A stretch of DNA of 64,000 nucleotides from PALSA-1003 sp963791945. Lineage in GTDB: Bacteria > Pseudomonadota > Gammaproteobacteria > Burkholderiales > Casimicrobiaceae. Positions within the stretch are counted from its first letter, which is position 1. Each line of letters begins with the position of its first letter. The position numbers and the translations under genes were made by a program. Where the stretch lies: NCBI GenBank assembly GCA_963791945.1, contig CAWBUD010000002.1, forward strand, positions 930,001 through 994,000, read 5' to 3'. The notes under the pieces are model-generated. The model saw only the letters and a program-made list of their open reading frames with translations, was not told the origin of the DNA and did not search any database. Shown piece by piece: positions 56,448-64,000 of this stretch.

Positions 56448-57689
56448 GTGACTCGTACCGTGCGCATCATCCTCGTAGCGCTCTTCGCCCTTGGCACATG
56501 CGCAGCCGTGCCGGCGGAGGCGCAGCCCGCGCCCGGGTCAACCTACAGCCAGGACGAGCTCGATCAGTTGCTCGCGCCCATCGCTCTCTATCCCGATCAG
56601 CTCCTCACACAGGTACTGATTGCGGCTACGTATCCGCTCGAAGTCGTCGAAGCTGCCCGGTTCGTCCGCCGGAACCCGAGTCTGGTCGAGGACGCGCTCG
56701 ACCAGGCCATCGCCGACAAGAACTGGGATCCGAGCGTCCAGTCGCTCGCCGCATTTCCCCAGGTTCTCGCCATGATGGACGATCGGCTCGAATGGACGCA
56801 GCGCCTGGGCGATGCGTTCCTCGCCGATGAGCAGCGCGTGATGGACACGGTGCAGGCGTTGCGCAAGCGCGCCGAAACCGCAGGCAACCTCCAATCGACG
56901 CCGCAACAGATGGTGCTCGATCAGGGCAGAGAGATCATCATCCAGCCGGTGCAGCCGGAGGTCATTTACGTGCCGGTCTACGACCCGTTCTATGTTTACG
57001 GTCCGTGGTGGGCGCCGGCCTACCCGCCGTGGTTCTGGGATCCGCCTACGTTCTACGGCTATCCGGTGGTGATCACCGGCATCGTGTTCGGCAGGCCGTG
57101 CAGGATTTCGCATCACCACTGGGATTGGGCGCATCCTGACTGGCGCGGTCATCGCATTGCGATCGACGGCGACAATAATCGCTTCTGGAACCGCCCGGGC
57201 CATCCGCCGCCGGCGGGCGGAACCTGGGAGCATTCGCCGGGGCATCGCCGGGGGATCGCGTACCCCAATGCATCGACACGCGAGCGCTTCACGCGCGTCG
57301 ATCCGGAGGCGGTCCGCGCTCGGCAGCAGTATCGCGGCTATGATCTCCGAACGCCCAATCCGCAACGTCCCAATGTTGCACGCTTTCCGCAGAGCGCAGT
57401 CCAGCCGGCGCCGAGCGTATCGCCCACACCGCGTACGTCCCGAACGGCGCCGCGCGTAACGTCGCCGCCGGGCGTCCCGCCGACGCCGCGCGTCGCCCGG
57501 CCGCCGAGCATGCCGCAAGCGGTGCCGCAGCAACGGACCGCCTCGCCGTTCGACCCCGGCGTCTCGCGGCAGCAGGCGCAAGCAAATGCCCAGCGGGGCG
57601 TGCAGAGCCGGCAGTCGATGGGCCCCGCGCCGGCAGGCCGTGCGCCACCCGCACGTGCAGCGCCGCAGGGCGGAGGTCGCCAGCGTTGA
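56448..57689 (+). CDS. DUF3300 domain secreted protein
   Basis: 413 residues from a GTG at 56448. A signal peptide (RTVRIILVALFALGTCAAVP, cleavage after AEA) is followed by the DUF3300 core: ELDQLLAPIALYPDQLLTQV, LIAATYPLEVVEAARFV, DKNWDPSVQSLAAFPQVLAM and QPEVIYVPVYDPFYVYGPWW. The last ~150 residues are low-complexity Pro/Arg/Gln/Ala sequence. The domain is envelope-located and of unknown function. It is commonly encoded beside DUF2950, as here, where the next start lies just after its stop. Confidence 0.9.
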   Translation: MTRTVRIILVALFALGTCAAVPAEAQPAPGSTYSQDELDQLLAPIALYPDQLLTQVLIAATYPLEVVEAARFVRRNPSLVEDALDQAIADKNWDPSVQSLAAFPQVLAMMDDRLEWTQRLGDAFLADEQRVMDTVQALRKRAETAGNLQSTPQQMVLDQGREIIIQPVQPEVIYVPVYDPFYVYGPWWAPAYPPWFWDPPTFYGYPVVITGIVFGRPCRISHHHWDWAHPDWRGHRIAIDGDNNRFWNRPGHPPPAGGTWEHSPGHRRGIAYPNASTRERFTRVDPEAVRARQQYRGYDLRTPNPQRPNVARFPQSAVQPAPSVSPTPRTSRTAPRVTSPPGVPPTPRVARPPSMPQAVPQQRTASPFDPGVSRQQAQANAQRGVQSRQSMGPAPAGRAPPARAAPQGGGRQR

Positions 57690-57703
57690 GCGGACACGTG
57701 ATC

Positions 57704-58672
57704 ATGAGGACACGAATGACGGTTCGTTATCGCCCATGGCTTTCTATTCTGGTCGTTTTCACGCTGACTTCCTTCAGCGCGGCGACGCCGGCACTCGCAG
57801 CCGGTGCGAGAGGAACGCCGCGTCAAACACAGGAGAGTTTCTCCACAGCAAAGAGTGCAATCGAAGCTCTCGTCTCCGCGGTGCGCGACAACGACGACAG
57901 GCGCATCGGCCGAATCCTGGGGCCGGGCAGCGGCGAGCTGATCCGCTCGGGCGACCCGATCGCCGATCAACGGGCGCGCCAGCGTTTCCTCGCCACGTAT
58001 GAGCAGCAGTCGAGAATCGAGCAGGATGGCGATGCGCGATCTACGCTTCTCATTGGCGAAAAGGACTGGCCGTTTCCTTTTCCGCTGGTGAGGCGTGACG
58101 AGCGCTGGAGTTTCGACACCAAGTCGGGCGCGCAGGCAGTCATCGATCGCCGCATTGGCCGCAACGAGCTGTCGGCCATTCAGGTTTGTCTCGCTTATGT
58201 GGACGCTCAGCGGGAATACGCGGCGACCCAGGGCGACGGCGACGGCTTGCATCGATACGCGATGAAGCTCGTCAGTGCGCCCGGCAGGAAGGATGGCTTG
58301 TACTGGCCGACTCCGGACGGACAGCCAGCGAGCCCCTTCGGCCCGCTTGCCGCGAAGGCAAAGGAAGAGGGTTATGGCAAGAGCAAGAATGCGGTGCACG
58401 AGCCCTATCACGGGTACCTTTACCGCATCCTGACTGCACAGGGCCGCGATGCGCCCGGGGGCGCCTACGATTATGTCGTCAAGGACAAGATGATCGGCGG
58501 GTTCGCGCTCGTCGCCTATCCGGCGCGCTGGGGCGCCTCAGGCCTGATGACCTTTCTCGTCAACCACGACGGGGTCGTCTACCAGAAGAATCTGGGCAAG
58601 CAAACGACGGCCATCGCATCCAGGATGACGCGGTTCAATCCGGACGCGACCTGGACAAAGGCGCAGCCGTAG
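57704..58672 (+). CDS. DUF2950 domain secreted protein
   Basis: 322 residues from the ATG at 57704 (an upstream TTG frame start is less likely). A signal peptide (RYRPWLSILVVFTLTSFSAA, cleavage after ALA) precedes the DUF2950 domain. It has AKSAIEALVSAVRDNDDRRI, KDWPFPFPLVRRDERWSFD, RNELSAIQVCLAYVDAQREY and HGYLYRILTAQGRDAPGGAY, ending with LVNHDGVVYQKNLG. The function is unknown; it pairs with DUF3300 in many proteobacteria. It is the last gene before the right attachment-type repeat, so the island ends 60 bp later. Confidence 0.9.
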   Translation: MRTRMTVRYRPWLSILVVFTLTSFSAATPALAAGARGTPRQTQESFSTAKSAIEALVSAVRDNDDRRIGRILGPGSGELIRSGDPIADQRARQRFLATYEQQSRIEQDGDARSTLLIGEKDWPFPFPLVRRDERWSFDTKSGAQAVIDRRIGRNELSAIQVCLAYVDAQREYAATQGDGDGLHRYAMKLVSAPGRKDGLYWPTPDGQPASPFGPLAAKAKEEGYGKSKNAVHEPYHGYLYRILTAQGRDAPGGAYDYVVKDKMIGGFALVAYPARWGASGLMTFLVNHDGVVYQKNLGKQTTAIASRMTRFNPDATWTKAQP

Positions 58673-58732
58673 CCGCGTGCCTGGCCCACTTGGATCCGGC
58701 ACCGCCGGAGTCAGCTTGGCGATCTGCTCACT

Positions 58733-58768
58733 AGGGGGTCGTGGGTTCAAATCCTGCCGGGCGCGCCA
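58733..58768 (+). other. tRNA 3'-end fragment = right attachment-type direct repeat
   Basis: Identical to 15252-15287 over 36 bases, including the T-arm and the acceptor end with CCA. The sequence to the left (58673-58732) is not tRNA-like, while a proper intrinsic terminator follows 10 bp to the right. This looks like the original downstream side of the tRNA gene, cut from its 5' part by the inserted block. The interval 58673-59013 holds no protein gene. Confidence 0.75.
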
Positions 58769-58778
58769 ATCAAGACAA

Positions 58779-58810
58779 GGGTTAGATCGATCTCGGTCTA
58801 GCCCTTTTTT
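58779..58810 (+). terminator. Rho-independent terminator (original tRNA terminator)
   Basis: GGGTTAGA and TCTAGCCC pair (one G-T) across a 10-base loop and are followed directly by TTTTTT. It lies 10 bp beyond the tRNA CCA end and most likely terminated the original tRNA transcript. Confidence 0.8.
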
Positions 58811-58817
58811 CTTGGCG

Positions 58818-58838
58818 TTGGGGATCGTTTAGGGACTC
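58818..58838 (+). repeat. GGGGAC-type repeat, right (possible integrase arm site)
   Basis: The segment reads TTGGGGA-TCG-TTTAGGGACTC and matches the left copy at 15130-15150 at 17 of 21 positions. A weaker relative (GCGGGGATTCTGCGGGAC) lies at 58889-58906, forming a direct repeat about 70 bp apart. It is 50 bp past the tRNA end. Confidence 0.5.
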
Positions 58839-59013
58839 GACTCACGCCATCAGCTGTTTCTTCGTTTCCAACTCGTTTTTTTCTGGCTGCGGGGATTCTG
58901 CGGGACCTTTTATCCCGCCGGCACGCTCCAATCAGTAGCTTGGGAGATCAGCCGGCGGTCGATGGCCGAGCAGTTGATAGCGCGTCGCTGGTCAGCTCTA
59001 TTGGAGGGAGCGC

Positions 59014-59442
59014 ATGGGACTGTCCTGGCAACAAGGTCCGCTCGCACCGGGAGCAATCGGCCGGTTTCTCGTAACAGAACCGCTGCCCAAGAGAATGTCC
59101 TACGCCGAGCCGCTGCGCCGGCGCATGCGCGTGCGTTTCGGCGGAACCTGGCTCGCCGATAGCGAGCACGTCGTCCTGCTCTTCGAGCCGGGCCGCTATC
59201 CGGTAGCCTACTTCCCGGAGACCGACGTCTCGCCACACACCTTGGAACACACCGACCATACCACCCGGCACCCCGACCTCGAACTCACGTCCTGGTACAC
59301 CGTCTGCGCGGGCGAGCACACCGCGTCGCGAGGAGCGTGGCAGCACACTGGCCTGCCGGCTCAAGCGAGCGAACTGCAGGCACGCGTCGCGTTCGCCTGG
59401 CGGGCCATGGGCGGAGGCCCCGAAGCAGTTGCGGCCCGCTAG
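59014..59442 (+). CDS. DUF427 family protein, shorter than usual
   Basis: 142 residues; GGAGGGA precedes the ATG. The family pattern is clear: ERMRVRFGG-type region here as PLRRRMRVRFGGTWLADSEH, VVLLFEPGRYPVAYFPETDV and HTTRHPDLELTSWYTV. Related proteins are often ~250 residues with two DUF427 units; here the sequence stops after RVAFAWRAMGGGPEAVAAR, where the second unit would begin. It is therefore either a single-unit form or a truncated gene. DUF427 has a small beta fold; function unknown. Confidence 0.8.
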   Translation: MGLSWQQGPLAPGAIGRFLVTEPLPKRMSYAEPLRRRMRVRFGGTWLADSEHVVLLFEPGRYPVAYFPETDVSPHTLEHTDHTTRHPDLELTSWYTVCAGEHTASRGAWQHTGLPAQASELQARVAFAWRAMGGGPEAVAAR

Positions 59443-59473
59443 GGCCTTCCCGTCCCCACCAGAGCGGTGCGCC

Positions 59474-61234
59474 ATGGCTCGACTGTTATCGGTGAATGTC
59501 GGACTTCCGCGCGACATCGAGTGGAAGGATCGCACGGTGCACACCGCGATCTGGAAGGATCCGGTGCGTGGCCGCTGTCGTGTCGGCCGGCTGAATCTGG
59601 ATGGAGATGGTCAAGGCGACCTGGCGGGACACGGGGGTGAGCAGCGCGCGGTCTTCGTCTACCAGATCGAATCGTATCGCTATTGGCAGGAGCAGCTGAA
59701 GAGGACCGACTTCGTCCACGGACAGTTCGGCGAGAACTTCACGATCGAAGGATTGGCCGACGATGCCGTGTGCATCGGCGACCGTTACGAGATCGGCGGC
59801 GCGCTGTTCGAGGTCACTCAACCTCGCGTTACCTGCTATCGCGTCGGCATTCGAATGAACGAGCCACGGATGCCGGCATTGCTGACATCAAGCGGTCGGC
59901 CGGGCTTCTACTTCCGCGTGCTGCGGGAAGGCGAGGTGGGCGCGGGCGACGGGATCGTGAAGGTAGGGGAAGCGGAAGAGCGAATGACTGTCGCCGAGAT
60001 CAACGCGCTCCTCTATTCTCCCAATCATCCTCGGGACCTCCTGGGGCGCGCATTGCGGATCGAGGCGCTTTCGCCCGGATGGCGCTCGTCGTTCGAGGCG
60101 TTGCTGAAGAGCCAAACGACTGGCGCAGGGAATGGGAACGCGGGGCTCGCGCCCGCAGCGGCTTCGCACCCGGCGGCACCAGGGTTTCGGCCGCTCGCGG
60201 TGACGGCGATCGATCAGGAGTCCGCGGACGTCTTCTCGCTGACGATGCAGAGCCCGGACGGCCAGCCGCTGCCGACCGCTCTGCCAGGCCAGTACGTGGT
60301 CTTGCGGCTTCGGCCGAACCCCGGCGGTCCATCGCTTTTTCGCAGCTACTCGCTCTCGGGGCCCGGCTCGACGGAGCGCTATCGAATCAGCGTGAAGATC
60401 GAGCCGAATGGGGCGGGAGGAACCTACCTGCGGGAGCATGTCGGGGTGGGTGATGCTCTCGACATCAGCTCACCGCGCGGAGGCTTCATTCTGCAGTCCG
60501 GAGAGCAGCCGGTGGTGCTGCTCAGCGCGGGAATCGGGGCGACGCCGGTTCTGGCGATGCTGTACGCGCTGGCGGCGGTTCGCTCGACACGCCAGGTCTT
60601 GTGGCTGCACGCGGCTCGCGATCGGCAGCATCATCCATTCGCCGCCGAAGTCCGCCGCCTCGTGCGCTCGCTCGCGCACGGGCGGAGCTATGTTTGCTTC
60701 AGCAGGCCGGACTCGCACGACAAGATAGGTGAGGATTTCGACGCTGCCGGTCACCTGTCGCGATCGGTCTTCGACGAGGTCGGTGTCCCGCGAGAGGCGG
60801 ATGTCTATCTCTGCGGGCCGACTCGCTTCATGGCAGACATGAAAGAGGCGCTTTCCACCGTGGACGTGGCGCCGGAGCGGATTCACGTCGAGCTCTTCAA
60901 CGGGAGCGCATCGCTGACCCCGGGTGTGGTCGGCGCAGCGACGCGAGCGCCGCATCCGCCCCAGGACGACGCCAACACAGGTCCGCTGGTATCGTTCGCG
61001 CGCAGCGGGATCGCCGCACATTGGAAGCCTTCCTACCAGAGCGTTTTGGAGCTGGCCGAGGCGTGCGACGTCCCGGTACGGTGGTCGTGCCGGACGGGTG
61101 TTTGTCACAACTGCGAGAGCGGTCTGGTTTCGGGGGCGATCGCCTACGGACCGGAGCCCCTGGAAAAGCCCGCTGACGGCAACCTTCTGGTTTGCTGCTC
61201 CCAACCGATTCGCGACATCGTTATCGATTTGTGA
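59474..61234 (+). CDS. MOSC / flavoreductase / 2Fe-2S ferredoxin fusion protein
   Basis: 586 residues from the ATG at 59474. MOSC domain (about 1-165): GDGQGDLAGHGGEQRAVFVY, HGQFGENFTIEGLADDAVCI and VTQPRVTCYRVGIRM with the Mo-ligand-type cysteine. A ~60-residue linker ends in a helix (ALSPGWRSSFEALLKSQ). FAD/NAD(P)H reductase (about 240-480): RSYSLSGP and PVVLLSAGIGATPVLAMLYA, then YLCGPTRFMADM. C-terminal ferredoxin (about 500-586): WSCRTGVCHNCESGLVSG with the plant-type cluster cysteines and a final LLVCCSQP. Likely a molybdenum-cofactor-dependent or sulfur-reducing oxidoreductase with its own electron chain, like YcbX/YiiM-type fusions. Confidence 0.93.
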   Translation: MARLLSVNVGLPRDIEWKDRTVHTAIWKDPVRGRCRVGRLNLDGDGQGDLAGHGGEQRAVFVYQIESYRYWQEQLKRTDFVHGQFGENFTIEGLADDAVCIGDRYEIGGALFEVTQPRVTCYRVGIRMNEPRMPALLTSSGRPGFYFRVLREGEVGAGDGIVKVGEAEERMTVAEINALLYSPNHPRDLLGRALRIEALSPGWRSSFEALLKSQTTGAGNGNAGLAPAAASHPAAPGFRPLAVTAIDQESADVFSLTMQSPDGQPLPTALPGQYVVLRLRPNPGGPSLFRSYSLSGPGSTERYRISVKIEPNGAGGTYLREHVGVGDALDISSPRGGFILQSGEQPVVLLSAGIGATPVLAMLYALAAVRSTRQVLWLHAARDRQHHPFAAEVRRLVRSLAHGRSYVCFSRPDSHDKIGEDFDAAGHLSRSVFDEVGVPREADVYLCGPTRFMADMKEALSTVDVAPERIHVELFNGSASLTPGVVGAATRAPHPPQDDANTGPLVSFARSGIAAHWKPSYQSVLELAEACDVPVRWSCRTGVCHNCESGLVSGAIAYGPEPLEKPADGNLLVCCSQPIRDIVIDL

Positions 61235-61328
61235 AACCTGACCGGGGATTCGAGTTTCGAGGCGGACTCGATTCACGGGCGACTGCCGAAGACATCTGGC
61301 CGCACGTGGAGAATCAGGGCAGCGCAGA

Positions 61329-61682
61329 TCAGACCGAAGCCGACGCGCGGCGCGACGAACGCGACCAGAGCTGGGTGCGCGCAATCCACGCAGTCGCAAA
61401 AGGCAGGAGCGACACCCCGAAGAGATGGGCGAAGTTGATCCATATCAATCCCGGCGTCGGAGGGCCTACGAAACGCATAAGGTAATGGTGGTTTATCCAA
61501 ATAATGGCGATGAACAGGTAGCTCACCGCATAGCTGATGGCGGTAGGCCACAGAGGCCCGAGCGCCGAGAATGCCGGCTGGTCGGGTGCCTTGAGCTCCA
61601 GAACCATGACAGTCACGATGACCGCGAAGACCGCGTCTGAAAATGTAGTCAGCCGATCCGCGGTTATCTTTTCTTCACGCAT
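61329..61682 (-). CDS. TMEM175/DUF1211-like membrane protein, short
   Basis: 117 residues from the ATG at 61682. The potassium-channel family signature RLTTFSDAVFAVIVTVMVLE is present, followed by helices in TAISYAVSYLFIAIIWINHH and PTPGLIWINFAHLFGVSLLP. Bacterial members are ~190-210 residues with six helices; here the frame leaves the family after FATAWIART. A parallel frame (61273 onward) continues with hydrophobic sequence (ALVAFVAPRVGFGLICAALI), so a frameshift near 61390 is possible. It may be a shortened or broken channel. Confidence 0.65.
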   Translation of the reverse strand: MREEKITADRLTTFSDAVFAVIVTVMVLELKAPDQPAFSALGPLWPTAISYAVSYLFIAIIWINHHYLMRFVGPPTPGLIWINFAHLFGVSLLPFATAWIARTQLWSRSSRRASASV

Positions 61683-61956
61683 AGCGCGCTCCTTCGAGTA
61701 GCAAGACGTCGATCGAGCATAATCATGGGGAAGGCGGACGCTCTCGGACGGCAAGAGCGAACCAAAGCAGCAGATTTGCATTAAATCCGCAGTAGACCCG
61801 CGCGCCTTCGCGCCGGAAGCGCTCGACCTGCTGATGGACCGGATGTCAGTAACGAACTGCTCGGTTACAAGCGCCGAGAGAAGCACACGCCGCCAATATT
61901 TCCGAAGCACGACGCCTTGTGCCTGCGCTGGCACGGTGGCATATCTTTCACCTTAG

Positions 61957-63429
61957 TCATCGCTTTTCGCCCATGTCGCCAAGCGCTCCTGGATAAAGCG
62001 CATCGAGCACCGCGCGTGAGGCTTGCGCGAGGATCGCGCGCAACTCTGTGTCGATTGCCGATCCTTCGCCATCTTTCTCGCGAAGCGCCCAAACCGCAGA
62101 AAGTGCTGCCCGGCGGGCATCGACCTCCCGCTGCACGATCTCGCGCCAGAACGGCGGGTACTCGCTTTGCTTCCATTCGCCGCGGCCGCGGCCGAAGTGG
62201 GCGACCGCAAGGTAGCGCAGCAGCGCTGACGTCACGAGGCGGTCGAGCAACTCATCGTCCCAGCGTATCGCCGACTCGGTCCGACCCCGCAGAACGTTAT
62301 AGCCGCGCGCGATACCCGCGCCGCCGAGCGCACCCGCGATCGCGCCGATGAGCGTGCCGGCGCCGACGGTGAGCCCGCCTGCGGCAAGATCGGCCGCGAG
62401 CCCCGACAGCGCCCCGGACAGCACGCCGCCCATCACCGCTGCTTTGCCCTCGTGCATCGGTGCATCAGTGCGCAGGTGATCGGTCAGCCGCTCGCGTAGA
62501 ACGTCTGCGGCGTGGCCTTCGAGGCCGTGAATCGTGATCAAGCGGACGGTGCTGTCGCGCACCCCGGCGTCGAGGCGTTCGGCGAGCTCGCGCGCTGCGC
62601 CTTGCGCCTCGCCGTCTTGCTTCGGCTTGACGACAACCGAGCGTATGACTTCACGCAATTTGTCGGTGACGCTGGCGTTGACCAGCATCACGCGGTCGCG
62701 GGCGGCGTTGGCGATCGGCGTCGCCAGCGCCGCCATGGCCTGGTCGAATTGCGCGATCCGGCGTGCCTGCCATGCAGCGACTATCCGGTCATAGCTCTTT
62801 CTTTTGAACGGCGCGACGGCCGACGCGAGCGCGCGCAGGAGCACGATCTCCTGGACCCAGCAGCGCGCGAAGGCGTCGAACGTCAGGATGTCTCGAACGA
62901 ACGGGCGCGGTCCGAGCGCCGCGCGCCAGCGCGATTCCTCGATTTCCGCCTCGCCGCGTGGACGCGGTGGCCCGGTCTGGTTGAGCAGCACGAAGGTGGG
63001 GCGGCCGATCCACCCCAGCACGTCGAGCTCGCGCGTCAGGTAGCCGGCATCGGCGGGCACTTCGGACGCGTTGACGAGATACAGCACGATGTCGGCTTGG
63101 TCGCGGACAGTGCGCACGGCCTGCTGCGACAGATAGAGCGGCCGGTCACGGAAACGATCCCACGCCTGCGACAGGAACCAGCCAATCGGGCTGGAATGTT
63201 GCGCCAGGCGTCTCGCCAACCGCGCGCTATCGCCGAAGCCGGGAGTGTCCCAGAGAACCAGCGCGTCGCCCTCGGGCGTGGTCTGCAGCGGGTACGGCGT
63301 CGATTCGGCGGTGACATGCGGGGCGTCACGCACCTCGCCGATGTCGCGACCCAGCAGGGTGCGCGCGAGCGTCGTCTTGCCGGCATTGGTGTGCGAGATC
63401 AGCGATAGCGCGATCTCGTTTGCCCTCAC
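61957..63429 (-). CDS. GTPase with DUF3482 domain
   Basis: 490 residues. P-loop G1 is LISHTNAGKTTLARTLLG and G3 is ALVLWDTPGFGDSARLARRL. The G4-like site is in TFVLLNQTGPPRP, where NQ replaces NKxD. The remainder holds the DUF3482 region with a glycine/alanine-rich segment (MGGVLSGALSGLAADLAAGG, TLIGAIAGALGGAGIARGYN) that looks membrane-inserting. The start overlaps the stop of the DUF2868 gene (ATGA), and the two families are typically encoded together. Role unknown; dynamin-like membrane work is a reasonable guess only. Confidence 0.92.
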   Translation of the reverse strand: MRANEIALSLISHTNAGKTTLARTLLGRDIGEVRDAPHVTAESTPYPLQTTPEGDALVLWDTPGFGDSARLARRLAQHSSPIGWFLSQAWDRFRDRPLYLSQQAVRTVRDQADIVLYLVNASEVPADAGYLTRELDVLGWIGRPTFVLLNQTGPPRPRGEAEIEESRWRAALGPRPFVRDILTFDAFARCWVQEIVLLRALASAVAPFKRKSYDRIVAAWQARRIAQFDQAMAALATPIANAARDRVMLVNASVTDKLREVIRSVVVKPKQDGEAQGAARELAERLDAGVRDSTVRLITIHGLEGHAADVLRERLTDHLRTDAPMHEGKAAVMGGVLSGALSGLAADLAAGGLTVGAGTLIGAIAGALGGAGIARGYNVLRGRTESAIRWDDELLDRLVTSALLRYLAVAHFGRGRGEWKQSEYPPFWREIVQREVDARRAALSAVWALREKDGEGSAIDTELRAILAQASRAVLDALYPGALGDMGEKR

Positions 63430-64000
63430 TGCAGGGCCTCGTCGACGGCGCGCTCGAGTTGCCTCTCGGCGTCGATCAGATCTGGTGCGGTGAGCGCGGC
63501 GAAGGCGCAGGGTACGTGGCGATCTGCGCCAAGCGCACGCCAGCTCGCGCGACGCTCCTCGAGGCGGGCTGGCTCGTTTCTCCAGCGGTCGCGGAAGACG
63601 CTCTCATCGACAAGGGCCACGAGTGTGCCGCCTGGGCCCAGTTGCGCGGCGAGGCGGTCGAGAAAGGCGCCGTGAGCTTCACGCTCCGGCGTCGCCGTCG
63701 CGTTGAACAGCGCGATCATGTTGACCGGCGACTCGGAATGCACGGCTGCGGCAAACGCATCCTCATCCCCGTAGCCTGTCGATGCCATGATCGTCAGCGA
63801 AGCGTTCGGCCCGAACACGTTCCGAATCAGGCGCTCGAGCCCGGCCGCCACGGCGGCCGGCACCATGTAGCTATACGGCGAAACGTAGACACGCACCGGG
63901 CCGCCACGAAAACCGCGAAGCAGACGCGCAAAGTAGGGTTCGTCCATCCCGAGCGGTAGATGTGCTCCCCGGTGTCGCTCGAGGGTCCACGCCGCAAGCG
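63426..64000 (-). CDS. DUF2868 family membrane protein (runs off right edge)
   Basis: Only the C-terminal ~190 residues lie in the window; the frame is open to base 64000 (LAAWTLERHRGAHLPLGMDE), so the ATG at 63947 is internal. The visible part shows EPYFARLLRGFRGGPVRVYV, SPYSYMVPAAVAAGLERLIR and TPEREAHGAFLDRLAAQL. DUF2868 proteins carry several membrane helices upstream. The gene precedes and overlaps the DUF3482 GTPase gene by 4 bases, forming a two-gene operon. Confidence 0.85.
   Translation of the reverse strand, partial: LAAWTLERHRGAHLPLGMDEPYFARLLRGFRGGPVRVYVSPYSYMVPAAVAAGLERLIRNVFGPNASLTIMASTGYGDEDAFAAAVHSESPVNMIALFNATATPEREAHGAFLDRLAAQLGPGGTLVALVDESVFRDRWRNEPARLEERRASWRALGADRHVPCAFAALTAPDLIDAERQLERAVDEALQ

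Noticed and set aside
1..64000. CRISPR array, prophage genes or replication origin
   Set aside because: No regularly spaced repeats, no phage structural genes and no DnaA-box cluster were noticed.

Overview
The window reads as part of a betaproteobacterial (probably Burkholderiales-like) chromosome. It has a Bug/TctC-type solute receptor, a class I PHA synthase, a BCAM0308-family zinc protein, DUF5648 and DUF3455 secreted proteins, and GC-rich coding throughout. No plasmid or phage replication genes, rRNA, CRISPR array or intact tRNA was seen.

Left flank (1-15.2 kb) is a decaying accessory zone. It holds the end of an AfsR-like ATPase/TPR regulator, a Bug receptor, an IS1182-type remnant, a DUF5648 secreted protein, a lipoprotein and a VOC protein. 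Two decayed genes follow (nitronate monooxygenase, ABC substrate-binding protein). Next comes an envelope/extracytoplasmic module: an orphan ECF sigma factor, a second ECF sigma with an RskA-type anti-sigma factor, an ABM-domain protein, a small secreted protein and two DUF3455 proteins. A promoter-like motif, GAAAC-N16-yGAA, precedes three of these genes. An IS630 element has landed between one such promoter and the ABM gene.

Core (15.25-58.77 kb) is bounded by two identical 36-bp copies of a tRNA 3' end (probably tRNA-Arg), with a tyrosine-recombinase remnant beside the left copy. I read it as an old genomic island, with an IS481-type element near the left end. Its content resembles the low-oxygen-activated (lxa) locus described in Burkholderia cenocepacia: BCAM0308-family protein, ribosome hibernation factor, PRPP synthetase, several universal stress proteins, PolX, nicotinate phosphoribosyltransferase, phosphoribosyltransferase, a GroEL without GroES, PHA synthase, a CBS-BON protein, cytochrome c, an ACP-ligase-acyltransferase giant, two ArsA-type ATPases with two small paralogous partners, CstA, an acyl-CoA synthetase/PDH E1-E2/ACP/ACP-GNAT operon, a P-type cation ATPase, two ABC transporters and a DUF3300/DUF2950 pair. 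FNR/ANR-type palindromes (TTGAy-N4-rTCAA and close variants) lie upstream of most of its transcription units, so the block is probably one oxygen-responsive regulon whose regulator is encoded elsewhere. The core also carries damage: a frameshifted Usp, a chimeric frameshifted Usp, an internally deleted hydrolase and a truncated YjbQ.

Right flank (58.8-64 kb) holds a tRNA-type terminator, a shortened DUF427 protein, a MOSC-flavoreductase-ferredoxin fusion, a short TMEM175-like protein, and a DUF3482 GTPase/DUF2868 pair running off the right edge.

The most novel-looking pieces are the ArsA pair with unequal Walker A motifs plus their two small partners, and the ACP-GNAT fusion encoded at the end of an acetyl-CoA-forming operon.
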